Shown in pieces: positions 1 to 13,201 of a stretch of 60,000 nt of DNA. Within the stretch, counting starts at the first letter, position 1; each line of letters starts with the position of its first letter. A program made the position numbers and the translations under genes. Location: assembly GCA_903813345.2 (NCBI GenBank), contig CAIIXF020000009.1, forward strand, positions 6,010,030 through 6,070,029, given 5' to 3'. The stretch is from Owenia fusiformis (taxonomy: Eukaryota > Annelida > Polychaeta > Sabellida > Oweniidae). Below the pieces are notes generated by a model. It was not told the origin of the DNA and did no database searches. It worked only from the letters and a program-made list of their open reading frames with translations.

Positions 1-3000
1 GATATAAAAACGAATTGAAATTTGCAGACTTATCACAAAGTTACATCAAGTTTCGCAAAAATGTTTTTGTAAAACCACAAGCATGTTTAACTTGTACCAA
101 TGGTTAAATAATACTGTCTAAAAATTCCAGGCCAATAGTTCAGATATTTTTGGAGAATAGTATAGGGTGACACAAAAATGCCTTCCAATATTGTGGAATA
201 ACTTTCTCAATAATTATGAAATATTCATGTAATTTTTTTGTCATATTTGATGAACTGACTTGTTTGTTGGGTAGATTTTAAGAAAAACAGAATTCCTAAT
301 TTAGATTTTTGATTGACTTTGTGTCAGAGCATGCCTCTGCGAAAAATGAGTTAGGCTATCTCTCAATTTCCAAATTATTGAAGCTGTAATCATACCAATC
401 TTTCAATGCCCTAAACATTCTATCTAGACATAAAAACCAAACCATGAAGATTCCGTAATTATTGAGAACGTTTTATTTCAAAATCAGTGGGTGGCATTTT
501 TGTTTCACTCTGTATTATGATTTGGGTAGGGCTACTTGTTTCACCAGGTCATGAATATTACAGTATTGCTAGATACATGCTTGATTACTGCCAACCAAAG
601 CATACTGTTTCATTGAAATACCTAAATAGAACAAGATATACTGCTGTAATACTAAGTTATTTTGAAAGATATTTTCTGTAATACCACATTATACAGCGAA
701 TTGGACATTAGTATCAGATGGTATCTAAAAAAGCTAATTGTGGAACTTTGACTTGCGTTATTTTTGATATTGTAACATGCGATTACCATCAATTATTGAC
801 TGGAACTATGTTGAAAAATTACATAAAGCAGCAAAGTAAATATGTATCAATGTTTGTATTGTATTCGGATACTGTACAAATCAAAAAATAATGTCATTGG
901 ATCATAATTGGGTCATTAATGAAAACATACATGTTCTGGAAAGTACAAATACATTGAAATTATACATCCTTTGAATATTGAGTATGCAAAAATTCTTCTT
1001 TAATGCTGAAAAGGCAATTGGAGAGTTTTCTGTCATAATATATTCTGATGATGAACTAAAACGTACTAAAAACATGTATACTTTGATAAAAGTATTGTAT
1101 CATGTACAATGTAGTGTCTACCTTATTTGAGCATGAAAAGATAGTTGTAAGCAAACCTCTCATTCAAAGAAACCAAATCAAACTATAGAAAAGACTAAAT
1201 ACTGGTTAATACTAAATACTGGTCAAAACAAAACACTGGGTCATAAAAGTGTTCAAGTCACTGTAATACAGCCGACGCATCAAATAAACCAAATCATACA
1301 ACTGTATAAAAAGAAAATGATCTGACGGACATTGAATGATTGAAGATATCAACATAATAAGTAATTTGTCACATTATTGTTTGAACGATTTCAATATCAA
1401 CAAAGTTGTGCAAATCACCTTTTATGTTTTCTCTGCTTGACATATACAGTTGTTAGCGAGTACATTAAAGCCATCTTATATGGTAATCAAGACATAAGTC
1501 ATATTTTTATGTATAAGATGATAGTAAAACCACCTTCAGTAGAAGATAAAGATCCACTTTTTGTTTGCATCTGTAATTAGGGATTATTATCCATAATCTT
1601 GTGGCTGTGGTTGATTGTGATGAGAGTTTTCAAACTAACTAAACTATTGTGTAAGACAATAGGGAGGTTAGGCTACACGTTTAAAACAGAATGCACATAA
1701 ACCTGTAGACGTATGGTCTTTTTGGGGATTAGTTGTCCGCTTCGTAGTATTTTCTTGCCGGATTGAGTATAAAAGTGACAAGGAAATAATTGTAATTGGT
1801 TCCTTTGAAAAACCAATTGGGATGAGAATAGTTATAGTATTGTGAGTCACGTCCACCTACGAGTTCTCCTCAAAACGTGTAACTTCACTTCCCTAGTGTT
1901 TTTTGTACGTGAGGTAGCTATTTCTTTACTTATGATTGTACTCTAAATGTTCGTTTTCTTAACGTTCTATTACGTTTTGGTCTTGACACATATGATTCTC
2001 AATCCCTCATCTAACAAGATCTTGAATACAGTGACATTAAAGAATAATCATAAAACCCTAGAAATAGTAGCAGAAAATGTACATGTTCTGTTAATATTCT
2101 GTTTCTAAACCAATTGCACACGAACACACTCGATTTAGTACAAACTAGAACATGTTGTCAAAACAGGCTATTTTACAGATTAAATTATCAGGAAGGCAAA
2201 ACAACGATGCTCCCCACTTTTAAACTGAAATGTTTAAAATAATATAAATCCCATTTATAAAAATTATTAAAGATTCAAAATTTATATACAAATAACATTA
2301 AATCAAACCCTTCCTTAATAATAACCCTTAATTTACATTGTTGGTAAATAAAGAAATTAATAAACTAATGAATACAAAATACTTATAAGCCAGAATCATC
2401 ATTAATCTCGTAATATACAATATAAACTTACCTTATAAGTGTCGCATTGCTGAATAACTAAGCAGAATATTAAAGTTAGTGCTGTATAGAGGCGAAGATC
2501 CATTATGATCCTACATATATCCTTTAATTGTTTATCACTGATCCCTAATAGACCCTATACCCTGAGTGATCGAATAGAGATGACATGTTATTTTAATTAA
2601 ATCGCATATGCCTCTATCGTATTGTAAACTATTTGTGAAAGTAGTACATGTCCAATTAAGCGGATCATTTGTTCTTTTCTTAGTTGGAGTAATTCATCAT
2701 TGAAGTTTGTTTATTGAACGGTCGATTTGGATTAAAGTCAGAATATTCATTAAAATTGATTACCAAGTTTGGTATGATTGAGAACTTTGAATTAATTATG
2801 CAACGACAAATATCGTTTTACAATTATTTCAAAATTGTTTTATCTAATGAAGAAATCAATGGAAAGTAATAGGATTGTCATTGATTTATTTTGGGTCCAA
2901 TAATGAATTGTAATACATGGTCAAAAAAGTATTATTAAAACAAATAATTTGCATGTTTTTAAAGGATCATTCAAAAACGCATTGTAAGTATTATTTCTCC

Positions 3001-3337
3001 ACATTTTACCCATACATTTATATAAAAGTACGGAGTTTTCAATGTTTAGAGATTTGCTTGAGTAAAAACATGGTCTAGGCAGTTTTAAGATAATAAATCT
3101 AAACATATTAATTCTTCTAATACCTAACATATATTTCATAACATACAATTACTCAGTCTGTGTCGTATAAACAATATTTTATCAAGCTTTTCAAAGGCAT
3201 GTGTCGCCTTAATTATTTATCAATTCGTTTGATCTGAAAAATGTATCCCTTTAGCTGGTTAATACTTCGTTCCCCGCCATTGTCATCCCATTGAAGACCA
3301 CGTATTTTCCACATTGAATTGAGTATATGATCAAATA
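1..3337. other. Non-coding, AT-rich stretch; no gene seen
   Basis: No reading frame here has splice sites, codon bias or a recognisable domain; the short open frames look like chance. Around 163-230 there is a sequence starting AGGGTGACACAAAAA followed by an 'ataactttctcaata' motif. The same arrangement starts at 3338, so this is probably one end of a dispersed repeat. Confidence 0.6.
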
Positions 3338-4783
3338 CAGGGTGGCCCAAAAACAGATCTGACCAAAACTGTAATAACTTTTTCAATATAAACGTTTTGA
3401 AGTTACAGGAGCTTCACGAATTGAGATATAACAAGTTCAGTTTTACAATGAATTCATTATATCAAAAATGCTATTTAATTTCTGCTAGAACGATGCAATG
3501 TCACTCCCATATTTCAGAAAAGTATATTAATTTTTAGTCTTCATAGCTATAGTTTTCGGCAGTAAAAATGAATGTTTAGGTGGTTCGGGTGCTCTACAAG
3601 TACATTTGGTTGTTTTGAATATTTTTGCATTTGTCATGCAGTATATATTCTATATTTTAGTAGTTTGTAGTTAGTTAAGTCTAATTTATGTTTGTATATT
3701 GTACATTGTACTGACTAATATACCATTGTGATGACATCAAAGAGTCAAATATATGGGTGTTTCGTATGCATGCATCTTTATTGTCAGGGGGTCATTCACA
3801 TATAGCAAGAAGAGAATAGGACATACAATTGATCCTTGGGGTACTCCATTTTTGATAACGTTTGTTTTCGATATGGGAATATTCACTCTGCCTCCTCTTT
3901 TATAAAGGCAGGAGTTATGTGTGTATGTGTCTGTCCCTGTATACCATGTGACTTTGATTTGAGTAAAAGAAGATTGTGTGGTAGACGGTCAAAAGCTGGA
4001 GTGATATCAATAAAAGTGCTTTATAAGCCCATTCCCTCTTCAAAATTTGATAGGGTGAGATGCTCAATTGCAACAAGATGTGGTTTGGTGCAATGAACCG
4101 GAAATTATTTTATACACTTGAATTAGACGCGAGGCATTAATTGCACTTCAACTGAAATTTTCACTTTTTAATATACTTTGCCCATCGGCAAGTTTTATAC
4201 CTAGTTGTAAAAATGACACTGTATGGGTTGCAATTAACCAATGGCATAACTTAGATTACGCATCCTTAAATCATGAGTGATTTTTTAGAAAATGTAAGAA
4301 TAGAAATGAAATTCACTAGATTTGGGGACCTAACTTTACCTATTTATCAGTTATTCCAACCAAATCACTCACGTTTTGGGACAGCGTATCTAAAGGGTAG
4401 TCCAAAAAGTGAACCCTGATTGCAACAAGCTATATCTCTGTTGATACCCCCATTAATGGGCTAATAACGTGTTTTGGGGTACCTTAAAGGCCACTCAGTA
4501 TTAAATCTAGCAGTTACGTGACATCAACAAACATGCCTGATTTATGGATGAGCAACGCCAATGTTGAAGCTATTCACTGCTCTATTTACCATAGGTGTAT
4601 TTCGTATTTCTAACGCGAATGTCAATGTTCATTGCTCACAAAACTTCAGATATGATTTTTCTCCTGAAATCACTTGAATTGTATAGTGTTGACGAGATTT
4701 TCTAGATTATGTAGCTGGTGAATAAACTCGATTGCATAGATAGCATAGATACCATCTGGAAAGAGTTACTTTTGGTCACCCTG
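3338..4783. repeat. Tc1/mariner-like repeat(s) with CAGGGTG.CC termini
   Basis: The left edge reads TA-CAGGGTGGCCCAAAAA and the right edge is the inverse, TTTTGGTCACCCTG-TA, so the interval can be read as one element of about 1.4 kb with TA target duplications. A third related end (GGGTAGTCCAAAAAGTGAACC-like) sits at about 4393 and pairs even better with the right edge. The interval may therefore be two adjacent elements, with a 391-bp element at 4393-4783. No transposase frame is visible. A LINE remnant lies inside on the opposite strand. Confidence 0.4.
3785..4090 (-). pseudogene. LINE reverse-transcriptase remnant (RT motif around GVPQGS)
   Basis: Read on the minus strand, about 4020-3925 gives a frame containing FIDITPAFDRLPHNLLL, the conserved D-x-x-x-A-F-D block of non-LTR reverse transcriptases. 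After a frame shift, about 3895-3785 gives NGVPQGSIVCPILFLLYVND, the PQGS block. The two blocks are in different frames with stops between them, and the downstream catalytic DD block is absent, so this is a dead fragment. The RT blocks are seen directly; the LINE clade cannot be assigned. It lies inside the interval bounded by mariner-like ends, which suggests nested insertions. Confidence 0.75.
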
Positions 4784-4785
4784 TA

Positions 4786-5790
4786 CTGTATTTAAACGCT
4801 TTAGTCTTGTCAGTTTAGTTTGTGCTGGTCATTCAGTTCGTTCACCTTTTATTCTAACTCCGTTGTCTACCTTTTCGTTTTTATGATGTCGACTTGACAT
4901 AGGAGTATCAGCGACTCAGTGACCACCTTGATCAATAAACATGTTTGGGCTAATCGGTTTATTTATGGGTAATTATTCGAATATCAACGACTTAAACATA
5001 TAATAAATAAATTAAGTATATTGTTAATAAAAAGTTGTATACACCCCCCTCCCCAGTCGTAAGTTCAACTGATTGTAGCTACAAATGTATACGCTGTGTC
5101 ACTATGGGTGAGATCATAGTTTGGGATACTGGAGGTTGTTCTCTTTTTGAATGGCTGTGTTGCGAATGTTTTCTTTTGTCTTGTCGTGTTTTGCAATGCT
5201 CTTTAGTCTTCCAGTTTTGGAACGTGTTCTTACATACGTAATCAGGGCACTGCGTTATAGTCCAAACTTAACAACACATAGTATTGTATTGTATTGTATA
5301 ACTTTTATTTCTTCATACATTTAGGAGTACAATGTTATTCTATTTAGTTAAAAAAGGAAGAACGTGTATACTTAATCGATTATTTACATTACAACATTTT
5401 ATATATAGTATCTTATGGAAATATACTATAAGCAGCTCCTGGACTTCTCGTTCAGTCAAAGTTCTAATAATGAATATGAACACTTTATCATTCTATTAAC
5501 GTACTTACAGGACATCAAAATAAATTGCTCATGTATGCCATCATTAGTAAATTGAACATCAGAATATTGCCAAACAGTGCTTCAGTTAAAACTTCTTCAT
5601 CCCCATTAAGGAGTGAAGTTGATGTTGTTACATCAAGTGCATTTGTAATTTCACTGAACAGGTCATCTCTCACATTTGAACAATCTATCAAAATACTAGT
5701 ATGCTTACTTGGTGACATCTCTATATTCACAATTACATATTCTACATATTACGTTTGTTTCATGTTCCTGAATCAAGGAAAGTTGAAGCA
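4786..5790. other. No gene seen
   Basis: No supported coding signal. There is a short ATTGT pentamer run near 5281-5300 and otherwise unique AT-rich sequence. Confidence 0.5.
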
Positions 5791-5796
5791 AGTGTG

Positions 5797-6217
5797 CTAT
5801 TGACCACAGATTTTCTGGGTATTTCTTACTAATGTGTAATGAATACAGGGATTTAATTTAGGATGACTATTGGAAAAGCGCCTAATCTTCTGATCTGACT
5901 GTATTTGATGAAAATATAATTGTTCAGCAGAATAGTCAATACTACCATTTACCCTCAATTTCCATAATCGCTTAGGTAAGTTTTTCACCTGTATCAACGA
6001 AATTGTCGAAACCTTCTGAATTATATTCATACTTCTGAATCATATGTTTGATATCAGCTATAAATCCCCTGGATTCTTCATGACATATTGTTTTAATTGT
6101 GTAACTACTAATTCTGCGCATGAAAAGTTGCTTTTGAACAGACTTATGGGGTGCATCCATCAGTCTCCTCAAGAACAAAAACTTCATTTTTTCTAAATAA
6201 TTTTCCATGGTTATCAA
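5797..6217 (-). pseudogene. LINE C-terminal (post-RT) remnant, frameshifted
   Basis: On the minus strand an 81-codon frame (6217-5972) includes KSVQKQLFMRRISSYT followed by CHEESRGFIADIKHMIQKY. A second frame (about 6030-5797) continues with KRLWKLRVNGSIDYSAEQL. This pattern of an arginine/leucine-rich stretch, then 'tCHEEsRGFi.DI...i.KY', then a Lys/Trp-rich block resembles the region after the RT domain in several metazoan non-LTR elements. That resemblance is from memory, not from alignment. The two halves overlap in different frames, so it is broken. An open frame on the opposite strand at 5525-5803 has no support. Confidence 0.5.
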
Positions 6218-6554
6218 CTCAAGTGAAAAGGTTTTCCTATATGGCTATCGTCCGGTATCACCCAATAGCACAATGACCGATTGACCGAAAATATATAATA
6301 ATATACTTTAATGTCAATATTTAAAGATATCAAATGATGTTGATCAATGTTTGAAATGACATTATTGTGATTTCAAAATTCATCATAAAGTTTATAATTC
6401 ATGTATTGATGTTTATAAAAGCATGAACATATTTAGGTTCGAATTCGTCATCACAGAATGAGAATATTATAACAAGTATATTTTCATTGACAAGGTTGCT
6501 CTCTTTTTAGACATGTCTTTAATTTATGAAAACTATGAATATATGATACGATAG

Positions 6555-6754
6555 CAGGCCCGTAGCCAGGGGGGGTTCGCAGGGTTCGGGCGAACCCCCT
6601 GGCCAAAAATTCTTTCAAAATCATGCAGTTGTTCATCATTTTGAGCACTTCTCAAGTGATTTTAGCCATATTTGGGCCAAAATTGTCAAATGTAAACCCC
6701 CCTGGAAATTTTTGAAAACTGAACTCCCCTTGGCAAATCCTGTCGACTGGCCTG
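6555..6754. mobile_element. MITE, CAGGCCCGTAGCCAGG termini, copy 1 (200 bp)
   Basis: It starts CAGGCCCGTAGCCAGG and ends GGCCTG; the inner part of the right repeat is degraded. It is flanked on both sides by GATAG (6550-6554 and 6755-6759), a 5-bp target-site duplication. The interior ('tctttcaaaatcatgcagt', runs of C and G near the ends) matches the copy at 22056-22238. It has no coding capacity. Confidence 0.85.
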
Positions 6755-6859
6755 GATAGTAAGTGGAAGCTGTGACATACTAGAGCAAACGAGTTCTAAA
6801 AAGCAAGCCCAGTGAGTCCTGTTGAAAGACCCATATTCTTACTATTGGAAATGGATTCT

Positions 6860-7120
6860 AGCAATACTCTCCCACATAAAATTGAAATCTGAGTTTTAGA
6901 TTTTCAAGGCTTGACCTTCCATGACCTTCTCAATGTAAAAAGTTCAAAAGGTCTTTTTTCAACTTGCCTCAAATTGGCCGATTTTTTCAAAATTAACTAC
7001 AAGTTCCCAGAAGTTCAAATCTGGTTCAAATAAGATTGAACTCATAATATTGTGAGCAACTAAGTGGTGACATTTTGTCTTGTAAATGCCTTGTTATTGT
7101 AATACTATCGCAACTATTTT
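6860..7120. repeat. Dispersed repeat, inverse copy at 32858-33150
   Basis: The block from the 'cttgaccttccatgacctt' motif to 'gagcaactaagtggtgaca' recurs in inverse orientation at 32858-33150 with the same order of motifs: GTGACATTTTGT, TTGTGAGCAACTA, GAACTCATAATATTGTG and the Leu/Asp-like 'aaggtcaaa' repeats. No coding function is visible. Confidence 0.6.
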
Positions 7121-7779
7121 TGTGTTCAGTATTCACATTTGAAACTTTCCATTATATGGGAACATCATTGTAAGTTGATCTCAAGCTGGCAGGAGTTTAT
7201 TGATTTCTCAGTTCCCATTGAGCTATATATCAAAAATTATAATCCCTTTTATGGCTTTTACGAGGTTTCTAAGATTAAATTGTAACCCATACTTGTGTAA
7301 ATGTATTAACTCTACCGATGTATTGTCTGATCCACTCTTTATATAATGTTTATCAATGAATACAATGGTGCAATGATTCCAAGGAACAACCAGTGCTCCC
7401 CTATCAACAAGGAACAAGCATGGAGATACAGAAACAAACCAGCTGATTGGAATTGAAAATTAAATATTAATTACACGTACATAGGAGATATCAATAAATG
7501 ATGATTTTGATGTAATCTTTCAAGACTGGAATATGATTTAACTAGAATATAAAACAGTGAAATAGTGGAAATTGATAATATTCGTGTCATTTTTTTATAT
7601 ACACCATGATCTACTAATGTACTGATTGGTGACATTTGTATAAAATAACATTTGGCGAGATCATTTCATTGGATTATCTAACAAATTTTGGAATCACGAG
7701 GCAATCTCTTCGGATCGGAAAGCTAATGACATGTTACTGGATAGTAAAAAATCTAGTTGAAGTGCGTGTAAGTTGAAGT

Positions 7780-8110
7780 GATCTCTCGCTGATACTAGAC
7801 CATTTGCTTACGTGAACTGGTGAGAAAAAATACAGGTACACTGTATTAAAACAAACTACGAATGGAAATATAACAAATAAAGAATAAAATCGTCGGCAAA
7901 GTCAGTCTTGGCGATCAGGTCAATCCCAACAAAAGGTCAACAACACTTGAAAGGGAAAAGGCGCTACCCTAGTCATAAAAATAAGGAAACCGTGGCAAGC
8001 CTATCCTGCTATACTAGACCATTTGTTTTGTTCTTATCAAAGGACAAAAACTAGAAAAACGAAGACCAGTTGGCAGGTCTATCCCACAACCCATCAACAA
8101 ACCCAAGGAG
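7780..8110. repeat. Imperfect local duplication before the candidate first exon
   Basis: The motif GATACTAGACCATTTG-like occurs at about 7791 and again at about 8010. In both cases a 'caggtc.atccca' motif and 'caacaa' runs follow. This suggests an old tandem duplication of about 210 bp just upstream of the candidate exon. It makes the acceptor choice there ambiguous. Confidence 0.4.
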
Positions 8111-8112
8111 AT

Positions 8113-11100
8113 ATGGCCACAACATCAGTAGCGTGGCTTGCCCCAAGGAGGACAAGGTCCCCTAGTGAGGCGTCCTCGAGCACAAATCATCGCCTCAGCC
8201 TTCACCAGGTCCTCATGAACAAGAGCTTAGCCTACCCCCAGATATGGACAGCTACTAGCGAGTGGAATATGGAGAGACGAGAACCGTATGGTGTAAGTTA
8301 TACATTGGTTTTGATGGAGGATCTATTTGTGAGTTAATGGATTGGTTGATTGGTTACTTGCTAGGTTGTTTGTTAGTTTTTTTGATTATTTAGTTGGTTG
8401 CTTGCTTACTTGCTTCTCAGGTTGTTTGTTTATTGGTTGGTGAGTTGGCTTGCTTGTTTGTTTGTTTATTGGTTGATTATTTCATTGATTGGTTGCTTGC
8501 TAGGTTGTTGATTGATTGTTTGCTTGCCAGATAGTTTGTTTATTTGTAGGTTGCTTGGTTGAATGGCTGAATGATTGCCTACTTACCAGGTTACTATACT
8601 AGTATTTCGTTATTTGTTGGTAGATATTTCGTTATTTGTTGGTAGATTGATTGGTTGGTGAGTTGGCTTGCTTGCTTGTTTGTTTGTTTGTTTATTAGTT
8701 GATTACCTGGTTCATTCATTCATTCACATTATTTATTCATTGCATGATTGATTTATTAATTAATCAGTTGTTTTATTGATTTATTAGCTGGTTGTTTTGT
8801 TGCTTACTTGTCTTCTTGTTTGGTTGGATGGCTAGTCGATTGAATGATTGATTGATTGATTGATTGACTTATTGTTATTCGGTCTATCGATCAATGGAAT
8901 ATAACATCTTCATCATCAATGTGCACTTAATTCTATCGACTATTTCTTTGTCAGATACATCATTTGATAGCATTTTTAATCAAACGGAATGATTGGCATT
9001 TATATTTTGCATATCTAATTCTCTGATGAAAAATCATTGTTTTATTGAGATTGACAGATATCTTTTTTGTTATGCATCTTGTGGCTTGCTCTATTTATTG
9101 TCTGAAAGGTATATATCCGGTTTTTACCTTTTCGATACTTTGGAAATATTTTATTTTACTTTATTTAGATTTCTACTTAATTATTTTACTTAAAGAGAGA
9201 ATCAGATCTAGCGAGCAGGCAAACAAAAATTGTTTCAATTTTAGAAAAGGAGTGGTATCGATATGGAGAACTGAATTCAACAATGTTTTTCTCTTAAACC
9301 AATCATTGAAAACATTCTGTAAAAAACACGGTATTTTATGTAATGATGACTGATTGACAACAATTTAATGCGAAAATTATTTATTTTGCATAACTGTTTT
9401 TGTTAACATTTTTTGGGGGGTTGTTAGCCCTATCGGCAAAAGTATTGTTATGTAACATTATGTAATTTATAATATAATTACGTCATCATATTATATAGCC
9501 AACAACAAACCTATTTAGTTGTGTTTCTCTTAACTTTTGCCTGTCAAAGAGCGCGAGTACCCAGAACACTACATCTTCATAAATAACATGTTTTTAGACC
9601 TCTCAATATTATAGTTATACAAAGGAATTTTTGGTTTATTTTAAAAAAGTATTCAAAAAATTAAAACAAAATCCCCCCAAAATAGATAAAAATCAAGATA
9701 AACCTTTTATTTCATTAACAAGATACTTTTTTAAAATCAACCAAAATTTCATTCGTACAATTACAATATTGAGAGACCTAAACATGTTTTGTTTATGTCG
9801 TTTTGTTCCAATGAGGTTCGGAAAGATGTTTCATTTCACACTGGAAACATGATACCAAGAACAAAACAAGTGTTTGATGTGTTTTCTAAAACAATATAGA
9901 TGAAAGTATATATATATTTTTCAAATTATATTGTTACCATTCAAAAGATGACCATTTAATTGACGATGTGTTAAATTTTTAGATTTATTTTATGACTAGT
10001 TTAAGAGAAACGTGTGTTCAAAAAGTTCTCCATATCGATACCACTCCTTTCTGGCTCATGTCATTCCTTGTCATGTCTTTTTTCTAAAAATCCCAAAGCG
10101 CACACTTTATTTTAGGAAAACTAAAGATTTTTACAATAAGGTGTCATTTTCTATAAGAATGGTTACCATTCTTATTATTTGGAAGAATTTAAACATTTTT
10201 ACCCATTTTTGAACTTTGAATCCATAATAACTTCATCGATTTATAACGTATCATGAATCCTTTTGGAAATATTGTATTTGAGATTGTAAAGAATAGATTA
10301 ATGGGTCAATTGTACATGTTGCTTGTAATTTTTTTCACCCCTATAGATCTGATTCTGCCTTTAAGTGGATAAGATTTTATCATAATCTGAATATTCTATT
10401 TTTGTTTTTACAGCTGTGTGAAAACTATGTTATATTGAACTCGGTCCACATGTGATACCACATGGAGACATGCTTTTATCTATGCATACTTTTTGTTATA
10501 TTTTTGTCTCAACATTTAAATTAAAAAAATGTTGATAATAAATAATCATTGTTAACGTCGCCCTTGAAGGTTTGTCGATGTAAATAGATCGATTTATTGG
10601 TGTCGACCATGTCATATGACCTCGATAAATATCCCTATTTTAAGAAATGTGGAAGACACAACATGACGCTAATTATAATAAATAGAGGTTAATTAAAAAT
10701 GGATTCATTGATGTGAAACATAAAGTTGCCACAAGATCCTCCAAGCGCACAATTCGTAAAACCTTTGATGAAGACTTCATTCCAGATATATCGTTTTTGG
10801 TTGCAGTATTTCCATATTTTTGTTTCACTTATGTTGCAATTCGTATTTCTTCATTCAAATCGATTCTAATAATCTAGCTACCCCTAGCCCCAAGCCCAAG
10901 TGAGTGTTGTTCTGGTGAAGTAGATAAGGGGGGGATAAGGGGGGATGAGGGGGTGGGTCTACAGTCTTGAGGCAAGACTAGGATTCCGTTGATCCATATA
11001 AGGGAATAGCGTTAACATTTTCAGAAAGAGGATATTTTTTTCTTAATCGCAATTGCAATATCTATGTTTTGGTCAAAATACGAATAATGGTCGTACAAAA

Positions 11101-13201
11101 AATGTTCCTTTGAGACAGTGAAATGTATTCGAGGAAATACCTAGTCTAAATAGTATGATTAGATTTCGAAGTTTATGAAATGAGACATATTGTCACTTTT
11201 TTAGCTTATCAATCCAGATATGTCTGAAAATTTCCTGATTAAAACCTCCATTCTTTAGAATTTCAGAGCACATTGAAATCTTTTAAGTCAATGATGAATA
11301 TATTGACCAATGTGCCAGAAGCAATGGTTAAAATAGAGAGAATTGTGTATGTTGACAAGTATTTTCCATTTGACGGTTCAAATTCAATCTGCATCTATAT
11401 TGAGATATACTTGATCTATTGATCGGTTTACGGATAATCATAAAGTGCAAAGGGTCCAAAGTGAATTTGATCCCATTTTATATTTGGATTAGCGATTATG
11501 AATAGTTCATTCTACAGAGCGTCAGTATTGATTTTATACATGGCATTTTTATTGAGTGGTTTTATTTCAAATATTTGAATATGAAAATCAGATCAATTTC
11601 AAAAGTTTGAATTTCAAAAGAGAAGATCCGATGATTTCATTGGACGATTTGAAATAATGAATAACAAATGCGGATGAACTCCTCAGCTAATGAATATTCA
11701 TAAGGCTTAGAAAAAAGCAATGGTTGACGTTCCGACTTCTTTTCATTATCTACAAACGTTTTAGATTTAATTTTAACCTTATCAAATGGTCCATCGATAT
11801 TCAATATTTTCTTTGTTGGTGCGGGGTAGTTTGTTTGTTTATTTGTCTGCCTGTCTGTCTTTTTTCACTCCATTGCTTGGTTGTTTGTTTATGTTTGTTT
11901 GTTTTATTGTTTATTTGTTTGTATATTATTTTTCTCAATCAAATGAATATTGGAATCAATGAAATAGTAACTGTATATCGATTGTTTTGGCTATCAAATG
12001 CTTTATTTATTTACATAGGCCTATTTGTTATTAGTCTAACACGTTTGATATATATTTTAATATGTTGCTTACTGTGATATATTTCGATTATGTGTTTTAG
12101 AACTGGAAACAAGACATTCAGAATCAAATACATCGTCTGAGTAATGAACTGGTAAGTTGAAAGTTAAACATTTGTAAATAAAGTTTAGTTGTAGTTAAAA
12201 GATGTCGTGGATATGTGTGCTACTGCTGGCTACATCGGGCATACGTATTTCCAAATACCGATGAGGAAAACATACAAGAATCTAAAAAACCATCATCGAT
12301 TTAAAGGTGTCACGTCAGCTTAATTAAGAATTATATTTTGATGGTGCATACGTATATGTACAGGTAACTCGAGGGAACTAGGCAAGTTACAACTCCAGTA
12401 TAGTAGTTTGATGTTGTTTCTCAAAATATGACAGGTATTTTGAATTTTACAACAAGCTTAAACATGAAAATGAGAAAAATAGTAAATGTTAGGGACCAGT
12501 TCCAATACGTACACTCTCCCGCCCCCATGAGTTTGGGTGGAAGTCTTTATTGGATAGCATAGCCTGTCAATGTTTGAAAGATTTATCTCGTGATCGCAAT
12601 ACTTTGGAAAAGATTTATACAAAGATCATTTTTAAACTTTCAACCATAAACAAGGTTTAATAAGTGATTAAAAATGGAACTGTCGGCTGCCATACTTGTG
12701 GAGGGGAGTGTAGCATATTAAAAATAGAACTGCAGGTTACCATACTTGTGGAGGGGAGTGTAGCATACTGTGTAACAACAAAAGTCACTCTAAACATCAG
12801 GTTACACTACTTAACTGTTATCTCTTGTTTTATTTCAGAATGAAAGAAGATTGAAAACGGACAGAACTGGCTTCAGTTACGATATAAACGACCCAAATGG
12901 GTACTTTAAAAGATCAAATGATCACTATGACAATAGTAACAATACGAACCCATACGAGCGCTTTCAAAGCCTGGATCGTAGTAAATCATCAATTGCAAGA
13001 AGACTGGACAGGCAAAGGTCAGCGCCACCTTTACACAGGTACCCACAAATCCAAGGTGGGGCATCACAAGAGAGACATTATTTGATACATAATGGGCCTG
13101 GTTCACACGAAACGAGGCTTCGGTCAGCTGGACAATATAGGTTCCCACCAGAAAGGGCTCGGGTGGGGCGAACAATTCCAAAAATACTTGGTCGAGAATA
13201 A
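8113..13201 (+). CDS. Unrecognised + strand gene (3 candidate exons, about 197 aa)
   Basis: The last two exons are well supported. Exon 12101-12151 follows 'tatgtgttttag' and ends at GTAAGT. It encodes NWKQDIQNQIHRLSNEL, 17 codons in phase 0. Exon 12839-13201 follows 'gttttatttcag' and encodes 120 residues to a TAA. Two overlapping AATAAA signals follow 290 bp later. The join continues a coiled-coil-like segment (LSNEL-NERRLK). The rest is polar, rich in Asn, Arg and Ser, with a basic C-terminus. Upstream, an open frame from ATG 8113 runs in phase 0 to a strong donor, GGT|GTAAGT, at 8292/8293. It would add 60 residues ending ERREPYG. That exon is less certain, and a different start or further exons are possible. 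No domain is recognised, so no function is assigned. Confidence 0.55.
8335..8890. repeat. Degenerate TTGN/GATT tetranucleotide-periodic tract
   Basis: About 550 bp is dominated by TTGG, TTGC, TTGT and GATT tetramers, ending in a clean run of GATT repeats near 8845-8870. It is a degenerate simple repeat with a 4-bp period, inside the presumed first intron of the + strand gene. Confidence 0.8.
9190..10110. repeat. Long inverted repeat (foldback), centre near 9648
   Basis: A perfect 27-bp inverted match (core GGAGTGGTATCGATATGGAG) lies at about 9246-9272 and 10024-10050. Imperfect pairing continues inward through a TTTCTCTTAAAC block on both arms. The arms are separated by about 750 bp of AT-rich sequence. 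It looks like a foldback-type element or an old MITE; no terminal duplication could be fixed. Confidence 0.65.
11815..11940. repeat. TTTG/TCTG simple-sequence tract
   Basis: A low-complexity run of TTTGTTTA, CTGTCTGTC and related tetramers upstream of the exon at 12101. It creates a spurious hydrophobic open frame. Confidence 0.7.
12669..12768. repeat. 50-bp tandem duplication in the last intron
   Basis: Two head-to-tail copies of a 50-bp unit containing 'catacttgtggaggggagtg' lie about 70 bp before the last exon's acceptor. The core in inverse orientation (acactcccctccat) reappears near 20694, so the unit derives from a dispersed repeat. Confidence 0.8.

Noticed and set aside
11724-12077. 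117-codon hydrophobic + strand frame
   Set aside because: Mostly translated TTTG/TCTG simple repeat; stops just before the real exon at 12101 and is in intronic sequence.
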